Shown here one piece after another: positions 23,065 through 34,981 of a DNA stretch of 64,000 nt. The translations under genes were made by a program, and so were the position numbers. The number at the start of each line of letters is the position of its first letter. The stretch's first letter is position 1. The stretch is from Mytilinidion resinicola (lineage: Eukaryota > Ascomycota > Dothideomycetes > Mytilinidiales > Mytilinidiaceae). Under the pieces are notes generated by a model. It was given only the letters and a program-made list of their open reading frames with translations. It ran no database searches and had not been told where the DNA came from. The stretch lies in contig NW_022985446.1 in the NCBI RefSeq assembly GCF_010093595.1, positions 455,616 through 519,615 on the forward strand, given 5' to 3'.

Positions 23065-24138
23065 AAAGGTTCATTAGTGCGTTGAGAGGTTGGGATGTAG
23101 GGGAGGAGATTCGAATATATGGCAGGGTATACACGGAGACTTTTGATGAAGTGAGTGCAGATTTTTAAGATAGAAAAAGGAACTTGGATGACTACATCGA
23201 GATACTGTACGAATAAACGAGTAGCTCTAACGAACGCACTTAAAAGCTAGTCCGACGGCCTTCCGGATCCTCGCCTTGAGGATGCTGGTTACATTGCGTA
23301 TTGCCGTAGTAGCTATTTCCGAGCTATCCGCCCGAGTGAAGTGGTCCGTGGCGCGGATATAGGCAATTTGATATGAGTAAGTCACGAGATCCTCACGTGA
23401 TTGAGCTGTCTGACATCTTCGATGTCCAACATGTCAAAATTCATGTCGGCATCGTTTTTAAAGGGTGGTCGTTTGCATCGATGCCCCAGTAATGTCCGAT
23501 GATGATCCCGTCATCGCTTTTTCTGACGGCGATCTTTCAACGAGGACAAACGCCACCGCCGTCATGCACCGTGGAGATCATTCGAGGACGCGTTTCTCGA
23601 TGCTTATCGATAACCCTATTTCCCCAGCTCTCACCGCGGCTTGGTCCTTGCGATGATCAGGGAGGTGATCTTTCATCTTGGCCCCACACCACGAAGACCG
23701 CCTTCGGGTACACCACCTATCAACACCACATCCGGCCCTCTGCATTCCTCACGTAGCTGTCCACGCATTTTATCGCTTCTCCATGGCAATGTCGAGCGGC
23801 CCGATTGGAGGCCATGCCGTGTATGCAAGCCGCGGGGACATGTCCACTTCTTTCACTACTGGCCGTTGAACTTTGAACGACACCACTCCATGGAGCCCGA
23901 GGAGGGGTAGATGACATGTGGACTGGCTGAGCGCCACCTCCGTAGCGCGCAGAGTGGGGACCCTTACGCACTATTAGGTCTCGGTCTCAGCCGCGCTATC
24001 CATTTTGATAATCATTCTTCCCTTTCTCCCTCTGCTCTCTTCTGTTATGAGGCGTTGGGGTGATTTGGAACCCTCTTTGCGTTCCCCATCTCCGTGACTG
24101 CACCCGCTCACGAGAGAGGACTGCTCGACATATCCAAT
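23065..24138. other. intergenic and aquaporin promoter
   Basis: No supported gene. A CACGTGAT element lies at 23394-23401. ORFs at 23465-23971 overlap on both strands with no family features. Confidence 0.4.
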
Positions 24139-25262
24139 ATGGCACGCAACATTTTGCCCTTCCACAAGGGCGAGAAGGGCCCAGCTGATCCTAATCACCA
24201 TTCGAAAAGCCGGCCTATGTCATTCCTCTCTAACCGAATGCGAAACGAAATCGTAGCTACCGCTGCAGAGTTCGCCGGCACCTTCATGTTTCTGTTCTTC
24301 GCGTTTGGAGCTACCCAAGTTGCCAATACTGCGGCTGTTGTTTCCAACGGTGCGGCTGGGGAGAGCCAGACAACCCACTCCATCACCCAGGCCCCAAACA
24401 CCAATGTCCTACTTTTCATCAGCCTCGCCTTCGGTTTCTCTTTGGCCATCAACGTATGGGTGTTTTTCCGTATCAGTGGAGGCATGTTTAATCCTGCTGT
24501 AAGTAATGAGCTATATTATTTCAAGAAATTAGTCTAATCGCGAGATTCGTAGGTGACCCTTGGACTGTACCTCATAGGGGCCATCAACGGACTTCGCGCT
24601 ATTCTGTGCTTCTTCGCACAAATGTTCGCTGGTATGGCTTCAGCCGGGGTTGTATCAGCTATTCTCCCGGGAGAGCTCAACGTCTCCACCTCGCTCGGCG
24701 CCGGCACCTCGATAGCTCAAGGCGTATTTCTCGAAATGTTCCTCACCGCACAACTCGTCTTTACAATTTTCATGCTGGCGGCGGAGAAGCACAAGGCTAC
24801 GTTTTTGGCGCCAATCGGCATTGGTCTTTCGCTCTTTGTAGCAGAGATGATGGGTAAGCCCTATTAAATGATACCACCCATGATGAGGAATTGATTCACT
24901 AATGTTCCTTTCCAGGCGTTTTCTTTACCGGCGGCTCCCTCAACCCTGCCCGTAGTTTTGGCCCCGCTGCTGTCGTCCACTTCTTTCCCGGCTACCACTG
25001 GATATACTGGCTGGGCCCTTTCATGGGTACGCTATTGGCGTTTGGCATGTACAAACTTGTCAAGACTGTCGAGTACCAGACCGTCAACCCAGGTCAGGAC
25101 TTCGATGACCACGAGGCTGAACTGTTCCACCCGCCGGATGACCCCGAGAACGCGGAGCAGGTCGCACGACCGAACGTTGCTGCAATTGCTGCTGAAGAGG
25201 CTATCAGGCAGGCGAGTTCGAGTCCTGAGAGGAACAGGAGTAGTATACAAGAGACACTATAA
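24139..25262 (+). CDS. aquaporin (MIP family, orthodox-type signature)
   Basis: Three exons: 24139-24498, 24553-24853 and 24916-25262. The introns are 54 nt (GTAAGT..CGTAG) and 62 nt (GTAAGC..TCCAG). About 335 aa. The reading frame opens upstream only with a GTG, so ATG 24139 (MARNILPFHK) is the start. Both pore motifs are present. The first is SGGMFNPAVTLG, split by intron 1 right after NPA. The second is GGSLNPARSFGPAAV. The second loop has the SFGPA form seen in water-specific channels rather than the D..GPR form of aquaglyceroporins. Six membrane helices are readable. The N- and C-tails are hydrophilic, and the C-tail is acidic. A plasma-membrane water channel is likely. It lies just beside the NRPS cluster, but nothing links it to it. 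Confidence 0.9.
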
Positions 25263-25950
25263 GTGGCTTGTTGAGGAGAAGCTCATCAGATGGAGATGAC
25301 TTTGGAAGACTGATTACATTAGCGAGCGGAATACTTCGGATTTTATATCATAAACTTGCGCAGGATTTAGTGTCTTAGGTATTAGCAATAGAAAAGGATG
25401 GGGTTTAGCTAGCGTTGCTGTTTCTTCTTTTCTCGACGCAGATTTTCGAAAGCAACGGCCGCGTAATCGATAGCTCTAACGAAAGGGTCCATGAACGAGC
25501 TACAATTCATCCTCCGTATTTTTGATTCAGCTTTTACTGTGCAAGATGCTGCAGTAGCGCATTAGTTAACTTTTCAACTATGGGGCATACGGTAAACACG
25601 TGATATACGTTAGCTGAAAGTAGCTAGCTCCAAAAGTGAAACATAATCTCCCGACCCGTGACCTCTCGCTCATCCATACAAGCAAAAGGCCACCCGTCAA
25701 TCTCTCAAGCACAGTCGCATCTTAAGTCCAAGAGTATCTCGCGTATGTGACAAAGGCTTCACATTGCCCAGCTGAGCGAGGGTCCTGGGAAGGCCCTGGT
25801 AGGTCTAAGGAGATTCTCACCGATTGTCGTCACATTGATCTCAAAAAGTAATTTCAAAGGAACAAGGATTCAATTGATATATGCTCCATACTCCTTTATA
25901 AGATGCTCAGTCAGAACACTCCGCGTTATTAGCAATGAACCTTTCCTAAT
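25263..25950. other. intergenic between convergent aquaporin and NRPS genes
   Basis: Both genes end here. No gene seen. A CACGTGAT element at 25597-25604 is oddly placed, because no gene starts nearby. Confidence 0.4.
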
Positions 25951-28900
25951 TCAGTGCTGAAAGACACTGAAATCCTTGCCAAAGAAAGCCACAGTCTTGT
26001 CACTTTCTTCGTTTTCATCATCCTTCACATTCCTTAGCTTTTCTTTCATAGCCGTGTATCCTACACCGGTGGTAATGAGGTGCAGCGCCTCCTTGATCAA
26101 GCCTTCAATCCTGCTAATCTCTGGTTTTAAGATACAGGTGCTGTCGTACTCGAGCCTCATCAACACGCAATCGTCAGAAACAGCCATGAACTCAACCAGC
26201 AGCATGAACTTGGAGCCGCTCGTGTATGTTATGAGAGGCTTTAACCCTTCAATTGGCAGTTTCGCTGCGGTTCGGTCATCGTGGAAAGTTACCATGATAT
26301 CTAGAAGCGCATGGTTGGGGAAATCTGGCTGAGCTTCGCCCACGGCCTGGAGAAGCTGGTTCCATGGGATTGCGTTCGCGACGGCGGATTGGCTAGATGC
26401 TTGAACGCTTTGCAGGAAGGAGCGTCCCTGGTCGTTATGTTGAATACGTATTGGAATAGGCTCTAGGAACAGTCCGACGGTGTCCAAGTCCTCTGCTTGA
26501 CGGTTGAAATATGGACCACCTAAGACGATATCGGTGCTATGACTTTCAGCCTGTAAGGCTAGAGCGACTGCAGCAAGGGCCATTTGGTGCAGAGTCACCT
26601 TAGCCGTTTCTGAGTGCTGGATAACCCGTCGGGCCAGCGCTGTTGACAACTGAATGAGGCGAGTTTGGCCGCTGTAAGTAGTCCTTTTTGGAACCTTAGA
26701 GACCATATGCTGACTGGAGTTGCTGCCTTGGAGATAGTCTTGCCACCAATTTTGTTGTGCGGAAGTAGCTGATGCACTCCAGTTCATCGTATCCGCATAT
26801 CGTCGATCAACCTTTGGAAGACCGTTCCCATTGTAAAGCTCCATGACCTCTCTCAAGACCACTTGAAGGGTTGTCAGGTCAGCAATGATGTGGCTCATCG
26901 AAACAAGCATCATCTTTTCAGAAACCAGCACGCGGACTGGATGCTGGCGTCCGAGATAAAAGGGCCGATTAACCTCCCGCCAGAGATCAAACTCTTCGAC
27001 TCGTGCGACTTGCGGACAATACCTAGCATATGACCTTCTCACCCTCTCAGCACGGCTTTCATCCCGATTGTATCGACTACGGAAAATGTGATGTCGAGCC
27101 AGGACGGCATTCCAAGATGCGGTCAGGTGATCCAAGTCAATCTGATTGGGACCCAAGGCACAAGCAAATGTTACGTTGAAGGCCGATGAACCTTGCTTGA
27201 TCTCATACTTCTCGAACCATTCCGCTTCGATGGGAGAGACGTTGTTCCTTCCGAGCGACTTCATGTCCGATTCAGCCGGTGCCGCGCTTGATTGAGAGCG
27301 AAAATGATCCACGACTGCTGCCATCTCGCAAAGGTTGACGGCTTGGATGACCTTGGCGGTAGGAATACGAACTTCGAAGACTGTCGACAACTTGCTGGCT
27401 AGACGCAGTTGAAGCACGGAATGCCCTCCTAGGTTAGCGAAGTTCGATTCTGCAGTCACTTTCTCTGTGGCGGGAAGAGCCAGCAGCTGCTTCCAGACCT
27501 GGACAATAGTGGTCTCCGTGGCTGACATGGGCTTGGAGGCTGGCACAGCTTGCGAAGCGGCCCCGCACTGAACAGCAATCTCCTTATAATCTAGCTTACC
27601 GGCCGGGGTCATTGGGAATTTAGCTACAGCGCTGATAACTCTCAGAACTACACAATTTGGTAAGTTATATTCACAGTTTATCGAGGCCTTTGGATGCACA
27701 TACCTGCATGGATAGGGAGAACTCTCGTAATTCTCGACCGCACATCCGAAATGTCAAGCGTTTCGGGCTGCACCATGGCCACGAGGTAGTCATCCTTGGG
27801 GCAAATAGCGACGGCAGTGGCTTCTGGAATTGCCTGTGCCACTCGCATCTCAATATCATTCAAATCAGTGCGATATCCGCGCAGCTTGATCTGTCGATCA
27901 TTTCGACCAAGACACTCGACCTCCCCAGCATGGTTGAACAGGCCGCGGTCGCCAGTGCGATACATCATCTCTCCAGGACACTTGCAGACGGAATCGGGCA
28001 GGAACTTCTCAGCGGTCAGCTCAGCTCGGCCAATGTATCCTCGAGCAACTTGGACGCCAGCGCAGTAGATCTCTCCGACCACACCTGGCGGCACAAGCTG
28101 TTGGTTCCGATCGAGGATATAAACTCGTGTGGTCGGGTTTGGAGGACCTATAGTCACGCGTCGCCCCGGACGAAGGGGCTGAATCGTGGCTCCGCAGGTA
28201 GCTTCGGTCGGGCCGTACATGTTGTACATGTTCTTGCTCTTGGACCAAATGTCATTGACATATTGCGGCATGGGCTCACCCACTACATATACGGTCTGGA
28301 GTTCCGGAAAGTCTTCAGGCTCGAGAATTTTCGCCACCGATGGAGTAAGGATCGCTGCGGTCGCCTTCCTAAGATGCGAGAATGGATCGATGCCATCAGC
28401 GAGGACAAGCGCGCCACCGTATGAAAGCGCAGAAAAGATCTCATGAATGCTGCCATCGAAGGCCGGCGACATAAGTTGAGAGATCTTCTGCCCCGGTGCG
28501 GAAAAGAATCTGACTTCCGGATCCTTTTGGAAGGCTACCAACCCGGCATGATGGCACATGCACCCCTTGGGCTTACCAGTAGATCCCGACGTAAAGCAGA
28601 GGTACGCATTGTCATCAGGTCGTGGTGTCGACCGGTGAGGCAGCAGGTCCGCATGCGAACCCTCACGTACAATCTCCTCGACTGAGAGACAAAAGCTGCA
28701 TGCGTCGGGCTTTATACTCTTCTGAGTCTCTTCCGGTGTCAGAAAGATCCTGGCTCCTGCAGTTTGGAAATTCATATTTCGGATATGATCGGGCAATCCA
28801 GCGTCTTGCGCGGAATAGACCGCACCGGCCTTCAGGACACCATATATAGCGACAATCCAGTTAATTGATCGATCAGCGTGGACACAGACAACCTCGCCCG

Positions 28901-30761
28901 GTTCGACATGGCCCTGTAAACGCTTCGCAAGTATGCTTGAAAGCCGATCTAGCTCGGCGTATGTCATGGCGACAGCGGCTTTCTCAAGAGCAATGTCGCT
29001 AGGGTTTTGTCCAGCAGCCTTTTCGAAAAGCGTGACGAGGTCGTCCTGGATCGATGAAAGCGAAGTTTCTTGGGTGTTACAGTTTCCAAAGCGCATCAGA
29101 GTGTCTCTACATTCATGAGTCAAGAGTTTGGACATGCGATCACCCATTGTTCGATTAGGCGAGCGCAGTAGCAGGATAGCTCTGCGGAAGTGGTCGGCGA
29201 GCAATTGCATGTCTTCGATGGCGTACTTGGATGGCTTGAAGCAAAGACGCAAGGTGCCTTTGGCGCTCATGTACACCGATAGAGGCATATCTGGAATCAC
29301 TCTGAACCAGGAGGTTCTGATGGGCCGCACGGCATGGTCGTCGGGTGCTTCCATATCAAATTCCATCGCTAGAGCAGACGCGAACGTCCTGGTGTAGCCA
29401 TCCTGTGGCGAGGAACACTGGACGCTTTGCAGCGCAACCGAGTGGGTAAATACGGATTGCAAATAATCGGCGACAGACTGCGTTGGATCGATCGAGGCGT
29501 GGAAAGGCAGTGTGTTGATGAGTGGACCAACAGTATCATCCGCGCCAGCAACAGGAAGATTGCGACCCGAGAGCACGGTGCCGAAGACAACAGATGCCGA
29601 ATCGGTGTACATGGAGAGCACCATGGCCCACGCAGCTTGGTACCAGGCTGCCAACGAAACGCCTGCCTGTTGAGCTGCCGTGGATACCTTATTAATAGGA
29701 ATGGTAAAGGAGATGTTTGCGATGGCAGCAATTCGATCCGTCGAGCTGGGCTCTTGGAGAGCAAGATCCCCAACAGGCTGAGGGTGCTTCTCCATTTCTT
29801 TTCTCCAGAAGGCCTGGTTTGCTTCACGACTGGAGTGCTGAAGAGCTTGAATGTCTTTGGTTACGCTGCTAAACGAGGTACCAGGTGTAATGTGCTGGCC
29901 CATGACAAGCCTTCGGAGCTTTCCGTACATCAATTGCGCGGACATGCCGTCTATGAAGGCATGATGAACCCGCCAGACGATAGTGCTTGTGCCTGAGGCA
30001 GGATAGGTGATGCAGTCGAATGTGTACTCCATGTTCTCAGGCGCCACGTCTTTAGCAAGCTCGGCCCGATACTTTGACTCAGAATTACACACAATATCGT
30101 TCCAGCGGAAAGGTACTGAGAGGTTTTCGTTCGCCTGTAACGTTTCAGGATCGAAGATGGTACGAAAAATCGGCTCAGATTCGATGACGGTCCGCCACGC
30201 AGCCTTCATGACTGGCACATCGCTGGTGTTGTATGTCTCGAAGAAGTTGATGATATTGGTACCGGGGTTCTTTCTGTAACTATGGAGAAAAGAAAGTTGC
30301 ATCTCGGACATGGAAAACGAAGTTGGCGTGGAAAATTGCGGGACTGAGCCATGCCGGATGGAGTCTTGCATAGACACTTGAGCCATGACTTCTTGGATGG
30401 ATTTCCGCCGAGCGGTTGGTGAACGCGGTGAACATGGCGAAGGGTGGAATAAAAGAGTGGCTGAAGAACAAAGCTCGATCAGGCTTTTGCATAAGAGAAT
30501 TTTCGAGATGGGCAGATGGATGCCATCTTTCTTGCAAGCAGCAGATAGCTTCACAGCAAGAAGCGAGTGGCCGCCGAGGTTGATGAAGCTGCTGGATCTA
30601 TCAAGACTGACAATAGGGAGTTCGAGAAGACGAGCGACATGTCCAAGAACAGTGTCTGCCAGCAAGACAGAGGAGGGAACGGCGCGAACGGTGATAGACG
30701 GACGGGACGAACGCCGCAGCATGCGGACGACGGCGTCTGGTGTATCGGAAGCGCAGCGCAT
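25951..30761 (-). CDS. nonribosomal peptide synthetase, domain order T-C-A-T-C
   Basis: Two exons, 30761-27704 and 27647-25951, with a 56-nt intron (GTATGT..TGTAG). About 1584 aa. An in-frame TAG lies 15 nt before the ATG, so no adenylation domain precedes the first carrier. Carrier 1: FINLGGHSLL, Ser about 66. Condensation 1: HHAFIDG (266-272). Adenylation: FTSGSTGKPKG (723-733), NMYGPTEAT (847-855), YRTGDRG, RGYRTDLND and PMTPAGKLD (A10, rebuilt exactly by the splice). Carrier 2: FANLGGHSVL, Ser about 1096. Condensation 2: SHIIADLTT (1271-1279), the SHxxxDxxS/T form of fungal terminal condensation domains, with no thioesterase or reductase after it. Specificity positions aligned by eye to GrsA give D-G-H-I-Y-V-M-C-G, for which I cannot name a substrate; the leading Asp fits an alpha-amino acid. 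Core enzyme of the cluster. Confidence 0.93.
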
Positions 30762-31633
30762 TTTGATTGCTTTCTAAAGAAGGTGATGAAGGGCTGTGAT
30801 GATGATTTGGACCGCGCATCGTGATGCCTTTTGTATAGCGTTTTCCACATACATCTCCCCTCGAACCTCCTTCCAGATCCCCAGATGCGCATCCTAAATC
30901 CGGTCTCAGCCACAGCATCGACCCCGATTACGGCATTCTCACCGCTCCCTTTCATCAAATTCTCACGATGGGGATACAGACTCGGGGTGACTTCGAGTGC
31001 TCTGACTTTTGTTCCCCGTCTCTAGGTCCATTGGGTCCTCACGGCGACCATAGGGCTGCAGGATCAAACGTCAACCTAGTGTCAGTGCCAGACATGTATT
31101 ACCGACGCTAAAAATACGAAGGCAAGCCTCCCGACGAAACGTTTCCTGGGATGAATTGCCGATCGGAGCCGACGTCAGCGTTCCAGATTGCATATGCTGC
31201 AGTGCGATTGAGCATATGGCCACGTCGTGTTACCGGATCCGACATAAACACCCTGACGAGGAGGCTTACAACCAGGCGGTTGGGGCTGGCATGTTGTGCG
31301 ACCAGATCGGATATTAAGATCCTGGGCACGATGACAGAACGTTGTGCTACCCGGTCCGGACTTGCCCTAGCTGAAGCTCCGTGATGTGGAAGTTTATTAT
31401 TTCTGTCTCGGCCATGCCATCAGATTTCTGAAATTCGTTCTGACAAGTTGTCTTGATCTCTTTGAAAGTATTTACTTCTTCGCATTGTCTCGCATCAATT
31501 CTATTTACGTCTTCTCTCCCCAATACGACTATAGTATCCGCCTTCCTTAGAAATCTACCTCTATCAGTATATATATCTTACTTTTACCATCTTAGCTTTA
31601 GTCCTCTTCAACATACACGCCCTGAAAGTAATC
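30762..31633. promoter_or_regulatory. shared divergent promoter of NRPS and flavin monooxygenase
   Basis: 872 bp between two start codons pointing away from each other. It contains CGGATCCG at 31234-31241 and CCCGGTCCGGA at 31350-31360, like elements in two other cluster intergenic regions. The pyrimidine-rich stretch at about 31480-31620 looks like the leader of the monooxygenase gene. No gene seen inside. Confidence 0.55.
31234..31241. promoter_or_regulatory. CGGATCCG palindrome, candidate Zn2Cys6 site
   Basis: Inverted CGG half-sites with a 2-bp gap (CGG-AT-CCG) in the NRPS/monooxygenase promoter. The same octamer occurs at 37470-37477, 43922-43929 and 43943-43950. Confidence 0.4.
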
Positions 31634-33030
31634 ATGTACTCGCCACGCATCGCTGTGATTGGAGGTACGAAATCATCCTGACACTGTAACGTCGTATCTC
31701 ACTGACCCATTGCCTTCAGCCGGACCTGCTGGCCTCACGCTCGCTCGCCTACTCCAGATCAACCAGATACCATGCACAGTATACGAGTGCGAAAAAGACC
31801 GTCATGCGCGCACCCAAGGCGGCTGCCTCGACCTGCACGAAGGCGCCGCCCAGCAAGCTCTCCGCGAATGCGGCCTCTTCGAGCAGTTCATGGCCGTTGC
31901 CCGCACCGAGGGAGAGGTCCTCAAGATCTATGAGCCAAACGGAACGCTGCTCCTCGACGAAGGATCGGATATTGGCGAGCGCCGCCCGGACTCGTTCAAG
32001 GGCCGCCCTGAAGTCGATCGAAGCCAGCTCAGGAATATGCTCATTGATTCCTTGTATCCTGGATCGCTGAAGTGGAACCACAAGCTCAAGGCCGTGAAGA
32101 CCGACCCGAGCGGCAGGACGGCAAAGTACGATCTGCACTTCGAGCATCACGTGGAAACGGGCTTCGACCTAGTCATTGGAGCTGACGGTGCCTGGTCGAA
32201 GGTCCGCCAACTCATCACGGAGACCAGGCCGTTCTTCTCTGGTATCACAGGCGTGGACGTCAAGCTCAGCGATATTGACACCCTTGATCCCGCGCTCAGC
32301 AAGCGTGTCGGGCGCGGGATGTGTCTGACGCTTGGCTCCAACACCAGTGTACTATCCCAGCGCAACGGGGACGGATGCGTGCGGTCGTATGGGTTTATGA
32401 GGTTGCCCGAGGACTGGCACAAGACTTGTGGCATTGACTGGTCCTCGCCTGCTACAGCTAAAAAGCAGTTCATCGAAATGTACTACGATGGATTCAATGA
32501 CGATGCGAAGAATCTGATCCTTAAGGCCGATGATGATGTGGTTCCCAGGCCTATGTATATGTTGCCAGTTGGGCATCGCTGGGGGCATCGACAAGGGTAA
32601 GTCATCAGCATTCCTTTCCTACCTTACTAGGGCAATAACATATTCTAGGCTTTCTCTAATCGGCGACGCGGCGCATCTCATGACCCCTTTCGCCGGCGTG
32701 GGCGTCAACGTCGCTATGGAAGACGCCCTCGACTTCGCTCTTAAACTCAAGCAGTGGAAGCGAGAGGTGTGGGACAAGGCTGAGTCGTCAGCGGTGTCGA
32801 CTTTGGCATTGATCGAGCCGGTGAGGCAGTACGAAGAGGAGATGTTTGTGAGGGCGGAGAGGTACGCGAAGGAGACGATGATGTACTTGGATCTTTTCTT
32901 TCATGAGAAAGGGGGGAGTGCTATGTGTGAGCACTTTGCTAAGGCGAAGGAGGAGGAGAAGAAGGCGGCTGAGATGAATGGGAAGGATTCGCCGGCCGTG
33001 AAGCCATCGGCGGAGGAGATTGTGGTGTAG
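31634..33030 (+). CDS. FAD-dependent monooxygenase (TetX/PHBH-like)
   Basis: Three exons: 31634-31664, 31720-32596 and 32649-33030. The introns are 55 nt (GTACGA..TTCAG) and 52 nt (GTAAGT..TCTAG). About 429 aa. The first exon is only 31 nt. Joining it gives IAVIGAGPAGLTLARLLQ, the Rossmann FAD-binding motif. The DG motif is GADGAWSKVR, and the FAD ribityl motif GDAAHLMTPFAGVGVN starts right after the second splice. These define a group A flavoprotein monooxygenase using FAD and NAD(P)H to hydroxylate or epoxidise a small molecule. It shares a promoter region with the NRPS, so tailoring of the peptide product is the natural role. Substrate unknown. Confidence 0.9.
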
Positions 33031-33642
33031 CGGTTGAGTGCAAGTTGGTGAGATGTAGAGGAATCGTGTTATGATTTCTGCTTCTTGTTAGTGTTTAACT
33101 AGGGAAACATGCAACACTGTAACCTGCTCAAGATATTTATTTAAGGAGCACGTGATACTCACGTGATGAGTGAGTAGTAAAGCTACATGAAGCTCTTCAT
33201 GAACACCAAACGGCAACGAAGTTGAGGACGGTGGTACAACTCAAAACTACATGGGTAAACCATACGCCTCACGTACGAATTACCAGATTGTTCTAGAAGC
33301 GTTGAACGGGCCCATATGACATGGCAAGCTGCACGTAATGAATTAGACTCTCGTTGCAGCGACACTGCATCCGTACTACCATGCACGTGCAACTTTACCA
33401 GGCAGAGGGCCTGGAAAGCCCCGAGTAGGTGACACATCACGTAATATGCTGGAATCATGCGGATGATGACAAGAGAAACAAAATGCGACACTCTTTGCAG
33501 GTACTTAGGTGAAGATTCAGGTATATTGCATATATACAGAAATGAGGGAAACACAGGGAAAGACAAGAAATAGCACCCTATCCGACAACACTCCAAGACA
33601 TCTCTTACATGAATAATATACACCGAATGGAAGCGAGAAAAA
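33031..33642. other. intergenic with paired CACGTGAT boxes
   Basis: Both flanking genes end here (convergent). CACGTGAT occurs twice, at 33149-33156 and 33160-33167, 11 bp apart. The 163-aa minus-strand ORF covering this stretch overlaps the next gene and has no family features. Confidence 0.4.
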
Positions 33643-34373
33643 CTAGAAAGAAATCGGCCCAACCATCTGCGCACTAGAGGAAATCTTTCCCTGCTTCTTC
33701 AAGATCGCCGTCACGTTCTTCATCGCGCTCTCGTGGAACCCCTTGAAATCTGCAACATCTATTAGCACTGCCATCCCCTGAAATCTGACTAGAGGTAGAA
33801 CTTACCAAAAAGATCACCAAAGCAAACATAAATATTCCAAAGCATGAACGTCTGCCCATCAACCTCCCTCACATCCACGATATCCCAGCTCCCCGCCAGC
33901 ACCCCCTTACCCCCACTCTTCTTCGCGTACTTGACCGGCGCATCATCCATTTGGAACTTCATATAATACCCCCCGTCGTTCGGATACGCCGTGAACTGCG
34001 TCAGCTTCTCGGCGATGAGCAGCTGGCTCTTGCCATCGGGGACGTCGCCCCAGAGGTAGCGCTTTGCGCCGGGCGTGGTGGTCTGGCCGGTGGTGCGGTT
34101 GGGGCTGGTGCCGAACCAGGCCGTGTCGAGGAAGTGGCCGGTGATGCGGGTGACTTCTTTGGCCGCGACGGGGTAAAACGAGTAGCTGGTGGAGGTTTGA
34201 TAGAAGGAGCCTGTGGGGCAGCGGCAGGTGACTGGGTCGGGGCCGCAGGCGGGAGCGGCGGCTAAGCCTTGGGGTGCTTGGTTCCCGTAGCTATCGTTGC
34301 GGGAGACGTTGACGGGGGAAGAGAGAGTGGAGAGCGCAAAGGTGGTGAGGAGGAGGATGGTTTTGGAAAGCAT
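33643..34373 (-). CDS. small secreted protein, possibly SRPBCC-like fold
   Basis: Two exons, 34373-33806 and 33749-33643, with a 56-nt intron (GTAAGT..TGCAG). About 224 aa. The signal peptide is at residues 1-18 (MLSKTILLLTTFALSTLS). Mature features: ACGPDPVTCRCPTG with clustered Cys, NxS/T sites, then TPGAKRYLW, LIAEKLTQF, YYMKFQMDD and GVLAGSWDIVDV..DGQTFMLWNIYV. That spacing of G-x-K-R, E-x-L and W...W strands is reminiscent of SRPBCC (polyketide cyclase/START) proteins. I do not recognise a named family. It lies inside the NRPS cluster between the monooxygenase and the transporter, so it could be a secreted tailoring or binding protein, or a bystander. Confidence 0.75.
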
Positions 34374-34981
34374 CTTGAGTCTTGAAATGATAGATGGAGC
34401 GTTTGAAAATTTGAGCGAGAGTTGAATGATTCAGGGAAGGTTTAAATGCTTGAGCGAGAGTATGATTGCTTGAAGGATTGGATGGTCGTTTCAAATACTG
34501 CTGCTATCGGTTGATGCTCTCCATTGAAGCCCTGCCTCAAGGTCTTTATACATCCTTCATCTATCGTATTCATCCTCTTGTCTATTTTTGATGCCGTCCA
34601 GCTTCAAGCCTCAGGATCCAGCCGCAGCCGCCCTGTTTCTTGCCCCATTTCCGAGCATGATATTGATGCTCCCGAAGACTAGGAGGCTGAAGTTTTGAAA
34701 CATGATGACTTCCGTTGATCTGTGCGTGCCAAGCTGACATAACCCCGTGCCACAAGGGGCTGAAACCACACGAGAAATCCGAGGATCTGTGCTGTACTCG
34801 GAGCCGAAGGGGGCTGAATGGGCGGGAGGCAATAGAGTTCTCGGGTTGTATGACCAAGAACGTGGAGATGGCTGCATTAAGCTGACAAAAGAGAGATTTG
34901 TATACCCTTCCGGTCACTTTACCTTTATCGAACACTACCCATCAACACTCATACCAGATTCGATCTCTTTTTGCATCTGCA
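34374..34981. other. divergent promoter of secreted protein and MFS genes
   Basis: No gene seen. Repeated TTGAGCGAGAGT-type words at 34400-34470 just upstream of the secreted-protein start. Confidence 0.4.

Noticed and set aside
27657..28424. 255-aa plus-strand ORF opposite the NRPS
   Set aside because: Antisense shadow of the adenylation-domain coding sequence.
33183..33674. 163-aa minus-strand ORF
   Set aside because: Overlaps the 3' exon of the secreted-protein gene in another frame. No motif and AT-rich composition.
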